Shown: positions 8,407 to 16,969, counted from the stretch's first letter. The stretch is DNA of 64,000 nt from Brevibacterium linens ATCC 9172 (GCF_900169165.1 NZ_FXYY01000003.1:1-64000), one strand, 5' to 3'. Program-made: numbers and translations. The notes: generated by a model from the letters alone, not told the origin.

Positions 8407-9240
8407 ATGCGACGGATAACGCTGCCGAGCGGGGAGTCCATCCCTGTGCTGAGCCAGGGCACCTGGGGCTGGGGTGAGGACCCCGGCCGCCGCGGCGACG
8501 AGGTCGCCGCGCTGCACGCCGGCCTCGAGCTGGGCATGACGCTGGTCGACACCGCCGAGATGTACGCCGACGGCGGCGCGGAGGAGGTGGTCGGTGAAGC
8601 ATTGGCGGGTCGCCGCGACGAGGCATTCGTGGTCAGCAAGGTCCTTCCGTCCCACGCCTCCCGTTCCGGCACGATCGCGGCCTGCGAACGCAGCCTGAAA
8701 CGCCTGGGCACCGATCGGATCGACCTCTACCTGCTGCACTGGCAGGGCAGGTACCCGCTACAGGACACCGTCGCGGCCTTCCAACAGCTCGTCGAGGACG
8801 GGAAAATCCGATACTGGGGCGTCAGCAACTTCGACCACCGGGCCCTCGCTGACCTGCAGGACGTGCCGGGCAGCAGCGGGCTGGCCACGGATCAGGTGCT
8901 GTACAACCTGTCGAGGCGAGGGCCGGAGTACGACCTCCTGCCGTGGTGCGCCGACCACCAGCTGCCGGTCATGGCGTATTCGCCGATCGAGCAGGGCCGC
9001 ATCCTTCACGACACGACGCTGAACGACGTCGCGGCGCGTCACAGCGTCAGCGCCGCGGCGGCCGCCATCGCCTGGGTGCTGCGCCGCGACTCGCTCTGCA
9101 CGATCCCCAAAGCGAGCAGCCCGCAGCACGTGCGAGACAACGCCACAGCACTGGACGTGGAGCTGACCCGCGAAGACCTGGATGCTCTGGACCGTGCGTT
9201 CCCGCCCCCGAGCGGACCGCGACCACTAGAAATGCTGTGA
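8407..9240 (+). CDS. Aldo/keto reductase
   Basis: A complete 277-residue NADPH-dependent aldo/keto reductase. The catalytic tetrad is visible: Asp48 and Tyr53 (DTAEMY), Lys78 (VSKVLP) and His111 (LLHWQG). The cofactor-binding segment TIPKASSPQHVRDN is present near the C-terminus. The length is normal and it ends with the usual PPPSGPRPLEML tail. Substrates of such enzymes are small aldehydes or ketones and cannot be specified. It is the only intact gene in a patchwork of fragments between motif copies B and C, and the shared insertion-end block begins at the first base after its stop codon. Confidence 0.92.
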   Translation: MRRITLPSGESIPVLSQGTWGWGEDPGRRGDEVAALHAGLELGMTLVDTAEMYADGGAEEVVGEALAGRRDEAFVVSKVLPSHASRSGTIAACERSLKRLGTDRIDLYLLHWQGRYPLQDTVAAFQQLVEDGKIRYWGVSNFDHRALADLQDVPGSSGLATDQVLYNLSRRGPEYDLLPWCADHQLPVMAYSPIEQGRILHDTTLNDVAARHSVSAAAAAIAWVLRRDSLCTIPKASSPQHVRDNATALDVELTREDLDALDRAFPPPSGPRPLEML

Positions 9241-9306
9241 GCCTGACCAAGGGCGCAGCCTCTGCTGAAGGTTCCGCTTCAACGTCTGAGGCAAGCGGTG
9301 ATAGGT
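9241..9306 (+). repeat. IS-end-like motif block, copy C
   Basis: The block starts with GCCTGACCAAGGG and contains GGTTCCGCTTCAACGTCTGA at about 9270-9289 and GATAGGT at about 9300, in the same order as at 1481-1559. The inverted match at 13171-13194 (copy D) places C and D as inverted repeats around the methionine-synthesis locus. No coding sequence is seen between 9241 and the end of mesD at 9463. Confidence 0.45.
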
Positions 9307-9462
9307 GGGCGCTCTCCGTTCTGCCCGGCGTCTGCGGCAGAGGCTGGTGCACTGTGGCAACGACAGCTCGAGCTGTCACTGTGCTTCCCGGGCTCAGAAC
9401 GCCCGAATCATTGCCCAGGGGCCCGACGGCTCGAAACATGTGTGGATGGAGTGCGGCCGCGG

Positions 9463-10503
9463 TCAGACCCCTGACGCAGCCAGCTCCTCGCGGACGATCG
9501 CTGTTCCCGCGCTCAAGGCGCTCATCTTCGCGAGGGCGACGTCGCGCGCGAAGGGGGCCATGCCGCAGTTCGTACTCGGAATGAGCTTGTCCGCGTCGGC
9601 GAACTTCAGCGCCTTACGCAAAGTGGCGGCGACCTCTTCGGGTGTCTCGATGGTCTCGTTTGCCACGTCGATGGCGCCGAGCATGACCTTCTTGCCGCGG
9701 ATCAGTTCGATGAGGTCCATCGGGACATGGGAGTTGTGGCATTCGAGTGAGACGATGTCGAGGCTCGAGCGCTGCAGGAGCGGGAACGATTCCTCGTATT
9801 GGCGCCACTCGGACCCGAGAGTCGTTTTCCAGTCGTTGTTCGCCTTGATCCCATAGCCATAGCAGATATGTACCGCGGTCTCGGCCCGCAGACCTTCCGC
9901 GGCTCGTTCGAGCGCGGCGACTCCCCAGTCCTTCATCTCCTCGAAGAAGACATTGAATGCGGGCTCGTCGAACTGGATGATATCCACTCCCGCCGCCTCC
10001 AGGTCCTTTGCCTCCTGATTGAGGACCGTGGCGAATTCCCAGGCCAGCTTCTCGCGGCTCTTGTAGTGGTCGTCATAAAGTGTGTCGATCATCGTCATCG
10101 GACCCGGCAGCGCCCACTTGATCGGCTGATCGGTCTGCTGGCGGAGGAACTTCGCATCGTCGACGAAGACCGGTTTCTCACGGCTCACGGCGCTGAAGAC
10201 TGTGGGCACGCTTGCGTCGTAGCGATCGCGGATCCGAACCGTCTTGCGCTTCTCGAAATCGACTCCGCTGAGATGCTCGATGAACGTCGTCACGAAATGT
10301 TGGCGGGTCTGCTCTCCGTCGCTGACGATGTCGATGCCGCGGTTGGACTGCTCATGAGTTGAGATGCGCAGGGCATCGCGCTTGCCCTCGACCAAGGCAT
10401 CGCCCTGCAGGCTCCAGGGGGACCAGAGGGTTTCGGGCTGCGCGAGCCAGGACGGCTTCGGCAGACTGCCGACGATTGAGGTGGGCAACAGCGGCTGCGT
10501 CAT
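9463..10503 (-). CDS. mesD: Core methionine synthase, MesD type
   Basis: A 346-residue protein matching only the C-terminal catalytic barrel of cobalamin-independent methionine synthase (MetE), not its N-terminal folate-binding half. All zinc ligands are present: His212 and Cys214 (VHICYG), Glu254 (SLECHNS) and Cys313 (STNCGM), with the FDEPA motif at 178-182. The start at 10503 is set by GCAGGAGAAGAAACG. It lies 17 bases behind a DUF1852 gene. That pairing defines the MesD/MesX class of folate-independent methionine synthases, in which MesD methylates homocysteine and needs MesX. The natural methyl donor is not settled. A standard annotation would call it a metE-like protein. Confidence 0.88.
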   Translation of the reverse strand: MTQPLLPTSIVGSLPKPSWLAQPETLWSPWSLQGDALVEGKRDALRISTHEQSNRGIDIVSDGEQTRQHFVTTFIEHLSGVDFEKRKTVRIRDRYDASVPTVFSAVSREKPVFVDDAKFLRQQTDQPIKWALPGPMTMIDTLYDDHYKSREKLAWEFATVLNQEAKDLEAAGVDIIQFDEPAFNVFFEEMKDWGVAALERAAEGLRAETAVHICYGYGIKANNDWKTTLGSEWRQYEESFPLLQRSSLDIVSLECHNSHVPMDLIELIRGKKVMLGAIDVANETIETPEEVAATLRKALKFADADKLIPSTNCGMAPFARDVALAKMSALSAGTAIVREELAASGV

Positions 10504-10520
10504 CGTTTCTTCTCCTGCGG

Positions 10521-11513
10521 TCATGCGACTGGGACGGGTCGGTCGGAAGCCCACTGCTCGAGCATCTCTCGGTGCGGGTTGACGAAGAACTTCTCCGTGA
10601 ACTTTCCCTGTCTGATGCCGAGCTGGTTGCGTTCGACGCGATCATATGTGACGGGCATCTCCGAGAAGTCGTGCCGGTCCAGCGTCGGCCGGTAGACCTC
10701 TCCGGCGGCGGTATTCGCGTTGTAGATCTCGGGCCGATAGATCTTCTGGAAAGTCTCCATCGTGCTGATCGTGCCGATGAGCGCCAGATCGGAATAGTCG
10801 CCGAGGAGGTCGCCGCGATGGTAGAAGGCCAGCGGTGCGACGCTGCCCGGCGGCATGAAATACCTCACCTGGAGTCCCATCTTCGCGAAGTAGTCATCTG
10901 TCAGCGAGTACTCGTCCTGCTGGTATTCGAACCCGAGAATCGGGTGGTGATTCTCGGTTCGACGGTACGACTTGCTCGTGGAGACGCTGATGCAGATCAC
11001 GGGTGCCGTCTGGAACCGTTCCCGATAGGCAGCAGAATCGAGGAAGTGTTGGAACAGTTTGCCATGCAGATCACCGAAGTCATCGGGGACCGTGAACTCG
11101 GTTGCGGCCTCATTGGCAGCCGGCAGCCGCACGCTGAAATCGAAATCGCGGACGAAGGACGAGAAATTGTTCCCCACGATCCCGGGGTGACGTTTTCCGG
11201 TCTGTCTGTCGATGATCTGGATATCCAGGACTTCGAGCAGGGGGAACTCCTGTTCCCGGCCGCCAGTGGTGAAGTGAAGTCCTCCGGAGACGATGTCGAG
11301 TTCGAGGACATAGCGATCCCGGTCGGGATTGTCCCAGGACGCGAGTTCGTTGAAGCGGCGATGGATGATGCTCAGAGCAGTGCGGAGGTTCTGCCGACGG
11401 TCCTCGCCCCTGGCGAGGTTGGCGAAGTTCGTCGTCGCTCGGGTGCTCTCCGATGGCGAGTAGTCCTCGTCGAATCGAGTCGTGGTGATGCTGAATGAGA
11501 ACTCAGGTGTCAT
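10521..11513 (-). CDS. mesX: DUF1852 protein, MesX-type partner of MesD
   Basis: A 330-residue DUF1852 protein with the family opening EFSFSITTTRFDEDYSPS, then TRATTNFANLARG, and an NHHPILGFEYQQDEYSLTD segment. The ATG at 11513 is preferred over an upstream frame extension because family proteins begin at this point. It is the first gene of a two-gene operon with mesD. Published work on folate-independent methionine synthases found DUF1852 proteins (MesX) are required for MesD activity; the biochemical role is unclear, and both may need oxygen. It is transcribed away from a LysR gene. Confidence 0.88.
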   Translation of the reverse strand: MTPEFSFSITTTRFDEDYSPSESTRATTNFANLARGEDRRQNLRTALSIIHRRFNELASWDNPDRDRYVLELDIVSGGLHFTTGGREQEFPLLEVLDIQIIDRQTGKRHPGIVGNNFSSFVRDFDFSVRLPAANEAATEFTVPDDFGDLHGKLFQHFLDSAAYRERFQTAPVICISVSTSKSYRRTENHHPILGFEYQQDEYSLTDDYFAKMGLQVRYFMPPGSVAPLAFYHRGDLLGDYSDLALIGTISTMETFQKIYRPEIYNANTAAGEVYRPTLDRHDFSEMPVTYDRVERNQLGIRQGKFTEKFFVNPHREMLEQWASDRPVPVA

Positions 11514-11636
11514 GGACGTCCAATTCGGTGGGTGTTCGGCCGGTTGCGGTCGTTTGCATATCTGTGATCCATCCTGCCCGTCCCCGGCGGTCATCGGGTA
11601 ACTCGGGGGAACTATGGATTCCTATAGCCTTAGACT

Positions 11637-12584
11637 ATGTCTCGAGGTCTGAAGAACATCACGCTGCTGCAACTCCAGTACTTCATCGAGGTCGCCTCGG
11701 AGGGGTCGTTCACCGCCGCAGCCGATCTCCTCTATGTCTCCCAGCCGACCATGTCTGCCGCGATGAAGGACCTGGAGACTCGTGTGGATCGCGCTCTGCT
11801 CATCCGATCCGCCCGCGGGGTGACTTTGACTGACGACGGTGTGGAGTTCCTCGGCTATGCCCGGCAGGTCGTCGAACAGGTGGAACTCCTCGAACATCAC
11901 TACTTAGGGCGCCCACCGTCACGGCGTCTGCTCGGAGTCTCGGCGCAGCACTACTCGTTCGTCGTCGATGCTTTCGTTCGGATGGTCAAGGCCAGCGATG
12001 CTGCCGAGTACGAGTTCTCACTGCGAGAGACGCGTACCTGGGACATCATCGAAGACGTTCGCACGCTCCGCAGTGAGCTCGGCATCCTCTACCGCAACGA
12101 TTTCAACAGGAAGGTCATCGACAAACTGCTGCGAGACTCCGGGCTTGCGTTCCACCCGCTCTTCCTCGCCTCTCCGCACATCTTCATCTCTCGTACGAAC
12201 CCGCTTGCCTCCCGCCACCGCGTCACCCTTGACGACCTCGCCGCCCTGCCGCGGCTCACTTTCGACCAGGGGGCGAACAACTCATTCTCCTTCGCCGAGG
12301 AGATTCTCTCCACCCTGTCGAGCAAGCAGGAGATCCGGGTCTCTGACCGTGCGACCATCTTCAACCTGATGATCGGACTCGACGGCTACACCATCTCGAC
12401 GGGCATCATCAGCGACGATCTCGATCCGGCCATCGTCGCGATTCCACTCGAGGTCGAGGAACGCATCGAGATCGGCTGGATCGATCATTCCGGGATCCCT
12501 CTGACCGAACAGGCGCAACGCTACCTCGACGAAGTGCGGGCCGTCGTCGGCGGTTTCGGCATTGCGGTGCTCGACCGGCCTTGA
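11637..12584 (+). CDS. LysR-family regulator, divergent from mesXD
   Basis: A 315-residue LysR-type regulator. The N-terminal winged helix-turn-helix is plain (LQYFIEVASEGSFTAAADLL...VSQPTMSAAMKDLE, about residues 12-46), followed by a two-lobed effector domain. It starts 123 bases from mesX on the other strand, the usual geometry for a LysR protein that controls its neighbour and itself. A role in methionine or sulfur control is inferred from position. No ribosome site is evident, but an AT-rich stretch (TATGGATTCCTATAGCC) precedes the ATG and may hold a promoter for a leaderless transcript. Confidence 0.88.
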   Translation: MSRGLKNITLLQLQYFIEVASEGSFTAAADLLYVSQPTMSAAMKDLETRVDRALLIRSARGVTLTDDGVEFLGYARQVVEQVELLEHHYLGRPPSRRLLGVSAQHYSFVVDAFVRMVKASDAAEYEFSLRETRTWDIIEDVRTLRSELGILYRNDFNRKVIDKLLRDSGLAFHPLFLASPHIFISRTNPLASRHRVTLDDLAALPRLTFDQGANNSFSFAEEILSTLSSKQEIRVSDRATIFNLMIGLDGYTISTGIISDDLDPAIVAIPLEVEERIEIGWIDHSGIPLTEQAQRYLDEVRAVVGGFGIAVLDRP

Positions 12585-13170
12585 CCGAGGGCAGCGCCGA
12601 GGCGGTTCCCTCGACCCGCGAGATCGTCAGTTCGTCAGCGCTCCCGCGGCAAAGGCCGCCGACGCCGCTGTGCGGCAGACGCTCTGCTGTGGCATGTTTG
12701 AGGAGCACCGGAGTCGGGCTAGTCGATCCGCGGTGGAAGATCAACTGATGACGCCTCGCACGATCGATGTCGTCGCCCGTCAGGATCCCGCGTCAGCTGA
12801 TCTGACCGAGTTCCGGCCGATGTTCAACCGAGAGAACTCGATGGTTCCGGCGAGTGGGTTTTCGAATAGCCGTACGGCTAGTCTTCGCTTGGTCTCCACG
12901 TCAAGGCGCGGATCGAACAGTGCGTGCGGGATCGGTGGCGGGTATGGCAGCTGGTGAGTGGTGGCAGGCCGACGACTCGCCGCGCCCCTCGCTTGAAGAC
13001 CACCTCGGTGCAGGGGCCGTGCTCTCTGGGGTTGCAGATCGCGGCATCCGCGAGGCGATGAGTCCTGTAGCCTCAGCTGCCGCCGACCTAGTCGAGGCAG
13101 CGAGGCCACGTCTGACTCTGGCCCTAGCCGAATGCGTCAGGGCTCGAGAGCTGGGAGCGATGGGATTTCA
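12585..13170. other. Gene-poor debris
   Basis: No gene is recognised in nearly 600 bases. Several frames stay open by chance on both strands, but none has family motifs or a good ribosome site. The stretch ends at the inverted IS-end-like motif (copy D). Confidence 0.5.
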
Positions 13171-13234
13171 CTCCGACGTTGAAGCGGCACCCTCGTCGGA
13201 CGTCTCATGGGTGAAACTCAGATTCGACGTCTAG
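13171..13234 (-). repeat. IS-end-like motif, copy D (inverted)
   Basis: On the minus strand 13194-13171 reads GAGGGTGCCGCTTCAACGTC followed by GGAG, matching copy C. A further related stretch on the plus strand (GTGAAACTCAGATTCGACGT at about 13210-13229) abuts the point where an NmrA-like gene fragment loses its homology. This supports the idea that the motif marks an element boundary. Confidence 0.42.
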
Positions 13235-13473
13235 TGGACGGTGACCGTGTCGGCGTCGGCCACCCATTTTTCGTCGTCCACGACGACGCGCTCGATTCGG
13301 CGTCCGCCGATTTCGGACGCGGAAGCGGCGAAGTCCGCGAGGGTGACCGGCTCGGGCAGCGTCAGGTCGATCGGGCCCTCAAATGGTTCGACCATCTTCT
13401 GAAGCGGATTCCGCCTGGGCAGATCGGCGTCAGTGCCCGCGATCCCTCGCGTGCGACCCATTTGGCCGATCAA
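13231..13473 (-). pseudogene. NmrA-like NAD(P)-binding oxidoreductase fragment
   Basis: The minus-strand frame contains PIDLTLPEPVTLADFAASAS then EIGGRRIERVVVDDEKWVA, typical of the C-terminal part of NmrA/SDR-type NAD(P)-binding proteins (the TGPE-LT-D-A--ASELTGR-I pattern). Neither the N-terminal Rossmann domain nor the real C-terminus is present, and the similarity stops at about 13250, next to motif copy D. It is a relic. Confidence 0.6.
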
Positions 13474-13903
13474 GGAGCCCGCGTCCGGCAGGGGTTCTCC
13501 TCCAGGAGTATCGCGGCTCCGAGCAGTTGCTGGCCCTGTGCCAAACCGGAACGGATTCCACGACAGCCTTGTCGCTCAGGGGCACGACGCCGGCGTATTG
13601 GTCCCCGACTTCACAGCAGAAGACTTCCAATCACTTGCCCGCGACAATGCTCTCGTCCTCAAACACGGGGGCCGACCGCCTCGAGCCGACAATGACCGCC
13701 GAACAGCATTCCAGCTCGGTGGGATCTGCCGATCGTCCAGCGTGCCCGACTAGCCTCGCGACATCGATGAGGCTGACTCAGTGCAGGGATTCTCTGCTGA
13801 CCTCGGCTGCCCTCCCACGGCCGTGGGCGCAGGCCGATTCATCTGGGTTGTGAGAATCGGACTGCGTTAAAGTGGCCCCTGGCGTCAGGAGGTGACCGCC
13901 ACG
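13474..13903. other. Intergenic debris before the alpha/beta hydrolase
   Basis: No gene is recognised. A minus-strand frame near 13510-13630 looks protein-like (DQYAGVVPLSDKAVVESVPV) but has no family and stops in both directions. The last bases carry the AGGAGG ribosome site of the next gene. Confidence 0.4.
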
Positions 13904-15190
13904 ATGAGATCTGCTGCAGCGGGAATCTCAACCCGACAGGTCGGAAAGCGAGGACCGAAGGTGACAGCCAGCAAGCGTTCGTCACAGCCCGCGGTGCCCC
14001 AACGCGCGGCCAATACAGTTCGGGCAACGGGCGTCCTCCTCGCGCTCGTGTTCGGTGCGATCGCTGTAGTCAACGGCCTGGCATCGCTCATTCCCGGGCT
14101 TGGCCCGGTCAGTTCCGCTGCGGCCCGGTTTGCGCCGACGATTGCGCCGATGGCAACTGTGGTCGGAGCGATTGTGCTTGGGTTCGGAATCGTCTGGCTG
14201 CGCCGAGGCCGTCGATGGACCGGAGCTGCAATGACAGGATTCGGAGTGGTGAGCACGATCGCGAATCTGGCGGTCGTCATTGTGCTCCTCGTCGCCATCA
14301 CCTCGGCCGGTGGTTCGGTGAACTTGTTCACTGCGACGTTCGGGCTCTCGGCGATCGACTCGGCATCGCCTGATCGCAAGGAAGTGTACGACAAATCCAG
14401 CTCAGGCGATGACCTCTCCGTATCGATCTACGAACCTGAGAGAGCGAAGGGTTCAGCCCCGACGATCATGCACGTCCACGGAGGCGGTTGGATCGCAGGC
14501 GACCCGAACGCAGCGAGTTCAGAACTCCGTGAACTCGCTGATCACGGCTACCTGGTCGTATCGGTCGAATACGAACTCGCCACCCTGGATAACGCAACCT
14601 GGCAGAGCGCACCGTCGCAGGTGGCCTGTGCGGCAAGCTGGATTCAGACCCACGCAGACACGATCGGTGCAGATACCGATCGCCTTGCGTTCTGGGGCGA
14701 GAGTTCGGGCAGCAACATGGTCGCCAACACCGCCGGTGCCGCAGCGCAAGGCGACGCCGAATCGTCCTGCGGTGGGAAGGTTCCGGTTCCGGCGGCGGTC
14801 ATTGCCGACTACCCCGCATTCGACGTGACAGGTCTCTACGAGAACGCCCCCACCGGGCCAGGTGCGGGATCCGGCACGCGCCTATTCGCGACCAGCTACA
14901 CGGGTGGCACACCAAAGGAATATCCGGACCGCTACTCAGTGGCCGATTCCGTCACGCATCTGAAAGCACCCGCGCCGCCGATGCTTATGATGACAGCGAT
15001 GCGCGATGACGTGATCACCCCAACCGACCAGCTTTCATGGGCCGAATCGGCCCGAAGCCGCGGAGTCGACGTCAAGACCGTAAAAGTTCCCCTCGCCAAT
15101 CATGCGTACACGCAGAAGGCGAAGAACTCAATCGGCAGCCAGGGACACCTGAGCATCGCGGAGGCCTACTTATCCGAGCAACTTCGCTAG
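13904..15190 (+). CDS. Membrane-anchored alpha/beta hydrolase (HSL/esterase type)
   Basis: The N-terminal third (428 residues in all) has about three hydrophobic helices (near residues 40-65, 77-97 and 105-135). The rest is an alpha/beta hydrolase with the HGGGW oxyanion motif (about residues 190-194), nucleophile elbow GESSG (Ser about 266), an RDDVIT acid motif and a C-terminal NHAYT histidine. The catalytic domain probably faces outward. The ATG at 13904 has AGGAGG 11 bases upstream; the GTG at 13892 overlaps that site and is rejected. The family hydrolyses carboxyl esters; the substrate is unknown. It stands alone, flanked by relics. Confidence 0.85.
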   Translation: MRSAAAGISTRQVGKRGPKVTASKRSSQPAVPQRAANTVRATGVLLALVFGAIAVVNGLASLIPGLGPVSSAAARFAPTIAPMATVVGAIVLGFGIVWLRRGRRWTGAAMTGFGVVSTIANLAVVIVLLVAITSAGGSVNLFTATFGLSAIDSASPDRKEVYDKSSSGDDLSVSIYEPERAKGSAPTIMHVHGGGWIAGDPNAASSELRELADHGYLVVSVEYELATLDNATWQSAPSQVACAASWIQTHADTIGADTDRLAFWGESSGSNMVANTAGAAAQGDAESSCGGKVPVPAAVIADYPAFDVTGLYENAPTGPGAGSGTRLFATSYTGGTPKEYPDRYSVADSVTHLKAPAPPMLMMTAMRDDVITPTDQLSWAESARSRGVDVKTVKVPLANHAYTQKAKNSIGSQGHLSIAEAYLSEQLR

Positions 15191-15411
15191 CCACACGTCT
15201 GTTGTGGATCTCGGCTGTCCTGGTGGGGAGGCGTGGATGCAAGTATCGTGGAAATCGGCAGCACGTACGGTTGCCAGCACTTCCAGGTACCTAAGCCTGA
15301 ATCATTGCGGAGAGCTCCGGTCTGCCCGGAACATGTCCAGATGGGGTGCGGCGCATTCTTGCGCCGTCTTCAACCGCCGGTGCGACACAGCGGCTGACGT
15401 AAGGACATGAT
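15191..15411. other. Intergenic stretch with a block resembling 9405-9459
   Basis: No gene is recognised. From about 15299 the sequence GAATCATTGC, then a GC-rich spacer, then AACATGT and GATGGGGTGCGGC, resembles 9408-9455 (GAATCATTGC ... AACATGT ... GATGGAGTGCGGC). This suggests one more shared relic between the two areas. The gap ends with the GTAAGGACATGAT ribosome site for the next frame. Confidence 0.35.
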
Positions 15412-15764
15412 ATGACGACCAAAGATAAGAAGAACCTGTCCCAGGTGACCGACAAAATCACGAAGATGGACGAACCGGAACGATCGCTCATGCAGCGAGC
15501 GCACGAGATCATCGTGACCGTCGCCCCAGTCTCAAGCCGCGGATCTGGTACGGCATGCCGGCCTATGCTCTGTTCGCGAGCACTCCTGCACTGGTGACAC
15601 TGCGCAATGACGAGCGGGTCAACCTGGCCCTCACGGAAAAGGTCGAACTCACCCCAGCCGGTGGTTCCGACGGATCGCTGATGCCCACCGCATGGTACTT
15701 CAAGACTATTGACGAGGTCGCCGAGAAGCGCATCGCCGAGATCGTCAGGACGGCAACCTCCTGA
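15412..15764 (+). pseudogene. DUF1801 (YdhG-like) protein, frameshifted
   Basis: A frame from ATG 15412 begins with a region like DUF1801/YdhG proteins (MDEPERSLMQRAHEIIVTVAP). The sequence then continues one frame over from about 15525 (SLKPRIWYGMPAYAL ... RNDERVN ... GSLMPTAWYFKTIDE ... IVRTA), ending at 15764. One missing base after GTCGCCCC explains the break. The domain is otherwise almost full length (about 117 residues), so the mutation looks recent or is a sequence error. The family is small and cytosolic, with uncertain roles proposed in iron or ligand binding. Confidence 0.75.
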
Positions 15765-15927
15765 CGGTGACGATCGCCGGGGCTGAGCCCGCAGCCGTCA
15801 CTTCGTGCGAAGTCTGTGTCCGGGGCTCGGCCGCGCGGTCAGCGCTGAGCGTCTGAGTTCCGATTGGCTATGGTGGTGCTTGAAGGGAAAGCAGTCCCAT
15901 CTGCCGTAAGTTTGAGGAGTGATCGAC

Positions 15928-16368
15928 ATGAGTTTCTCTGTCTACCTGTCCGGTGAGATCCACACCGAGTGGCGCGATGAGATCAAGCGCGGCGCCGAGG
16001 CGGCCGGCCTGGATATCGATTTCACCGCCCCGGTGACGGACCATCCCGCCAGCGATGCCGCCGGTGACCACCTCGGCGAGAACGACAGCTCCTTCTGGCG
16101 CGACCACCAGTCGTCAAAGGTCAATGCCATCCCCACCCGCACCCTGATCGCAAAGGCCGATATGGTCGTCGTGCGCTTCGGCGACAAGTACAAGCAGTGG
16201 AACGCCGCCTTCGACGCCGGCTACTGCGCAGCACTCGGCACACCCTATGTGACCCTCCACGATGCCGACATCATTCATCCGCTCAAAGAGGTCGACGCTG
16301 AAGCCCAAGCCTGGTGCCAGACGACCGATCAGGTGGTCGAAACCCTGAAGTACCTCCTCAGAGACTGA
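15928..16368 (+). CDS. ytoQ: YtoQ family protein
   Basis: A 146-residue protein matching YtoQ from start to end: MSFSVYLSGEIHTEWR opens the family, and FTAPVTDHPASD, IAKADMVVVRFGDKYKQWNA and DAGYCAALGTPY follow. The fold resembles nucleoside 2-deoxyribosyltransferases, but the function is unknown. ATG 15928 follows GAGGAG by 8 bases; the in-frame GTG at 15919 overlaps that site and is rejected. A strong hairpin follows 30 bases after the stop. Confidence 0.9.
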   Translation: MSFSVYLSGEIHTEWRDEIKRGAEAAGLDIDFTAPVTDHPASDAAGDHLGENDSSFWRDHQSSKVNAIPTRTLIAKADMVVVRFGDKYKQWNAAFDAGYCAALGTPYVTLHDADIIHPLKEVDAEAQAWCQTTDQVVETLKYLLRD

Positions 16369-16399
16369 ACCTGAAAAGGACTGAACCTGATGAGCTGAG

Positions 16400-16436
16400 G
16401 CCGCGAACGACCACCTGCCAAAGGGTCGCTCGCGGC
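16400..16436. terminator. Hairpin terminator after ytoQ
   Basis: GCCGCGAACGACC (16400-16412) pairs with GGTCGCTCGCGGC (16424-16436) around an 11-base loop, with a single mismatch. It lies between ytoQ and a decayed convergent gene, so it probably served both directions. Confidence 0.75.
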
Positions 16437-16449
16437 TTCAGCTATTGCG

Positions 16450-16932
16450 TGGCGTGATGCTACAGGAGGGGGGTCTCCCTTGATCTTGAAGAAAGATCCC
16501 CGGATCTCCCCGGCCAGTTTCGACTTCTGACGGGCGAACTTGAACGCCGACAGCTCGGGCGGCACGTCCATGCCCTCCGAGAGTTTGAAACCGACGGCGC
16601 GCTTGCCATCGTCGGCCAGGGTCCACAGTACGTTGATCGCCAGACCGGACTGATAGAAGACGTGCACCCAGTCGATGCCGTCGATATCGTTGATGCTGAT
16701 TTCGAGCGCGGGCGAGGTCGGAACGATCTCGCGTTCGGACACGAGGATCTCCTCGACCCAGTCCAGAACGTCCTGTGCTTCAGCAGCCGGGGCCACGGTG
16801 AACGTGTGCTTGTACTTATTGGAGAACTACCGTGCCTCGTTGGCACGTAGGCCCGCCAGCGCCTCGGCGACGGGGGGAGGACTCGAGACCTTCGGTGGAG
16901 ACCTCGGTGAATGACACGGCTTCGAACAGCAT
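16450..16932 (-). pseudogene. Unknown protein, disrupted by a stop and frameshifts
   Basis: Read on the minus strand from ATG 16932, AVSFTEVSTEGLESS is in one frame. PVAEALAGLRANEAR follows in a second, then a TAG at about 16826, then NKYKHTFTVAPAAEAQDVLD and a continuous strand-rich stretch to KSKLAGEIRGSFFKIKG near 16485. A run of C bases near 16880 and another near 16475 could each explain a frame change, and the TAG stands where an aromatic codon would fit. The family is not recognised. The domain of about 115 residues downstream of the stop is well preserved, so loss appears recent. Confidence 0.6.
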
Positions 16933-16969
16933 GGATCAAGGATATGCCCGCTGTGATTGGATGAGGAGC

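Noticed and set aside
12854-13234. 126-codon plus-strand frame ending next to motif copy D
   Set aside because: No domain, no ribosome site, and the end is formed by the repeated motif itself. Treated as debris.
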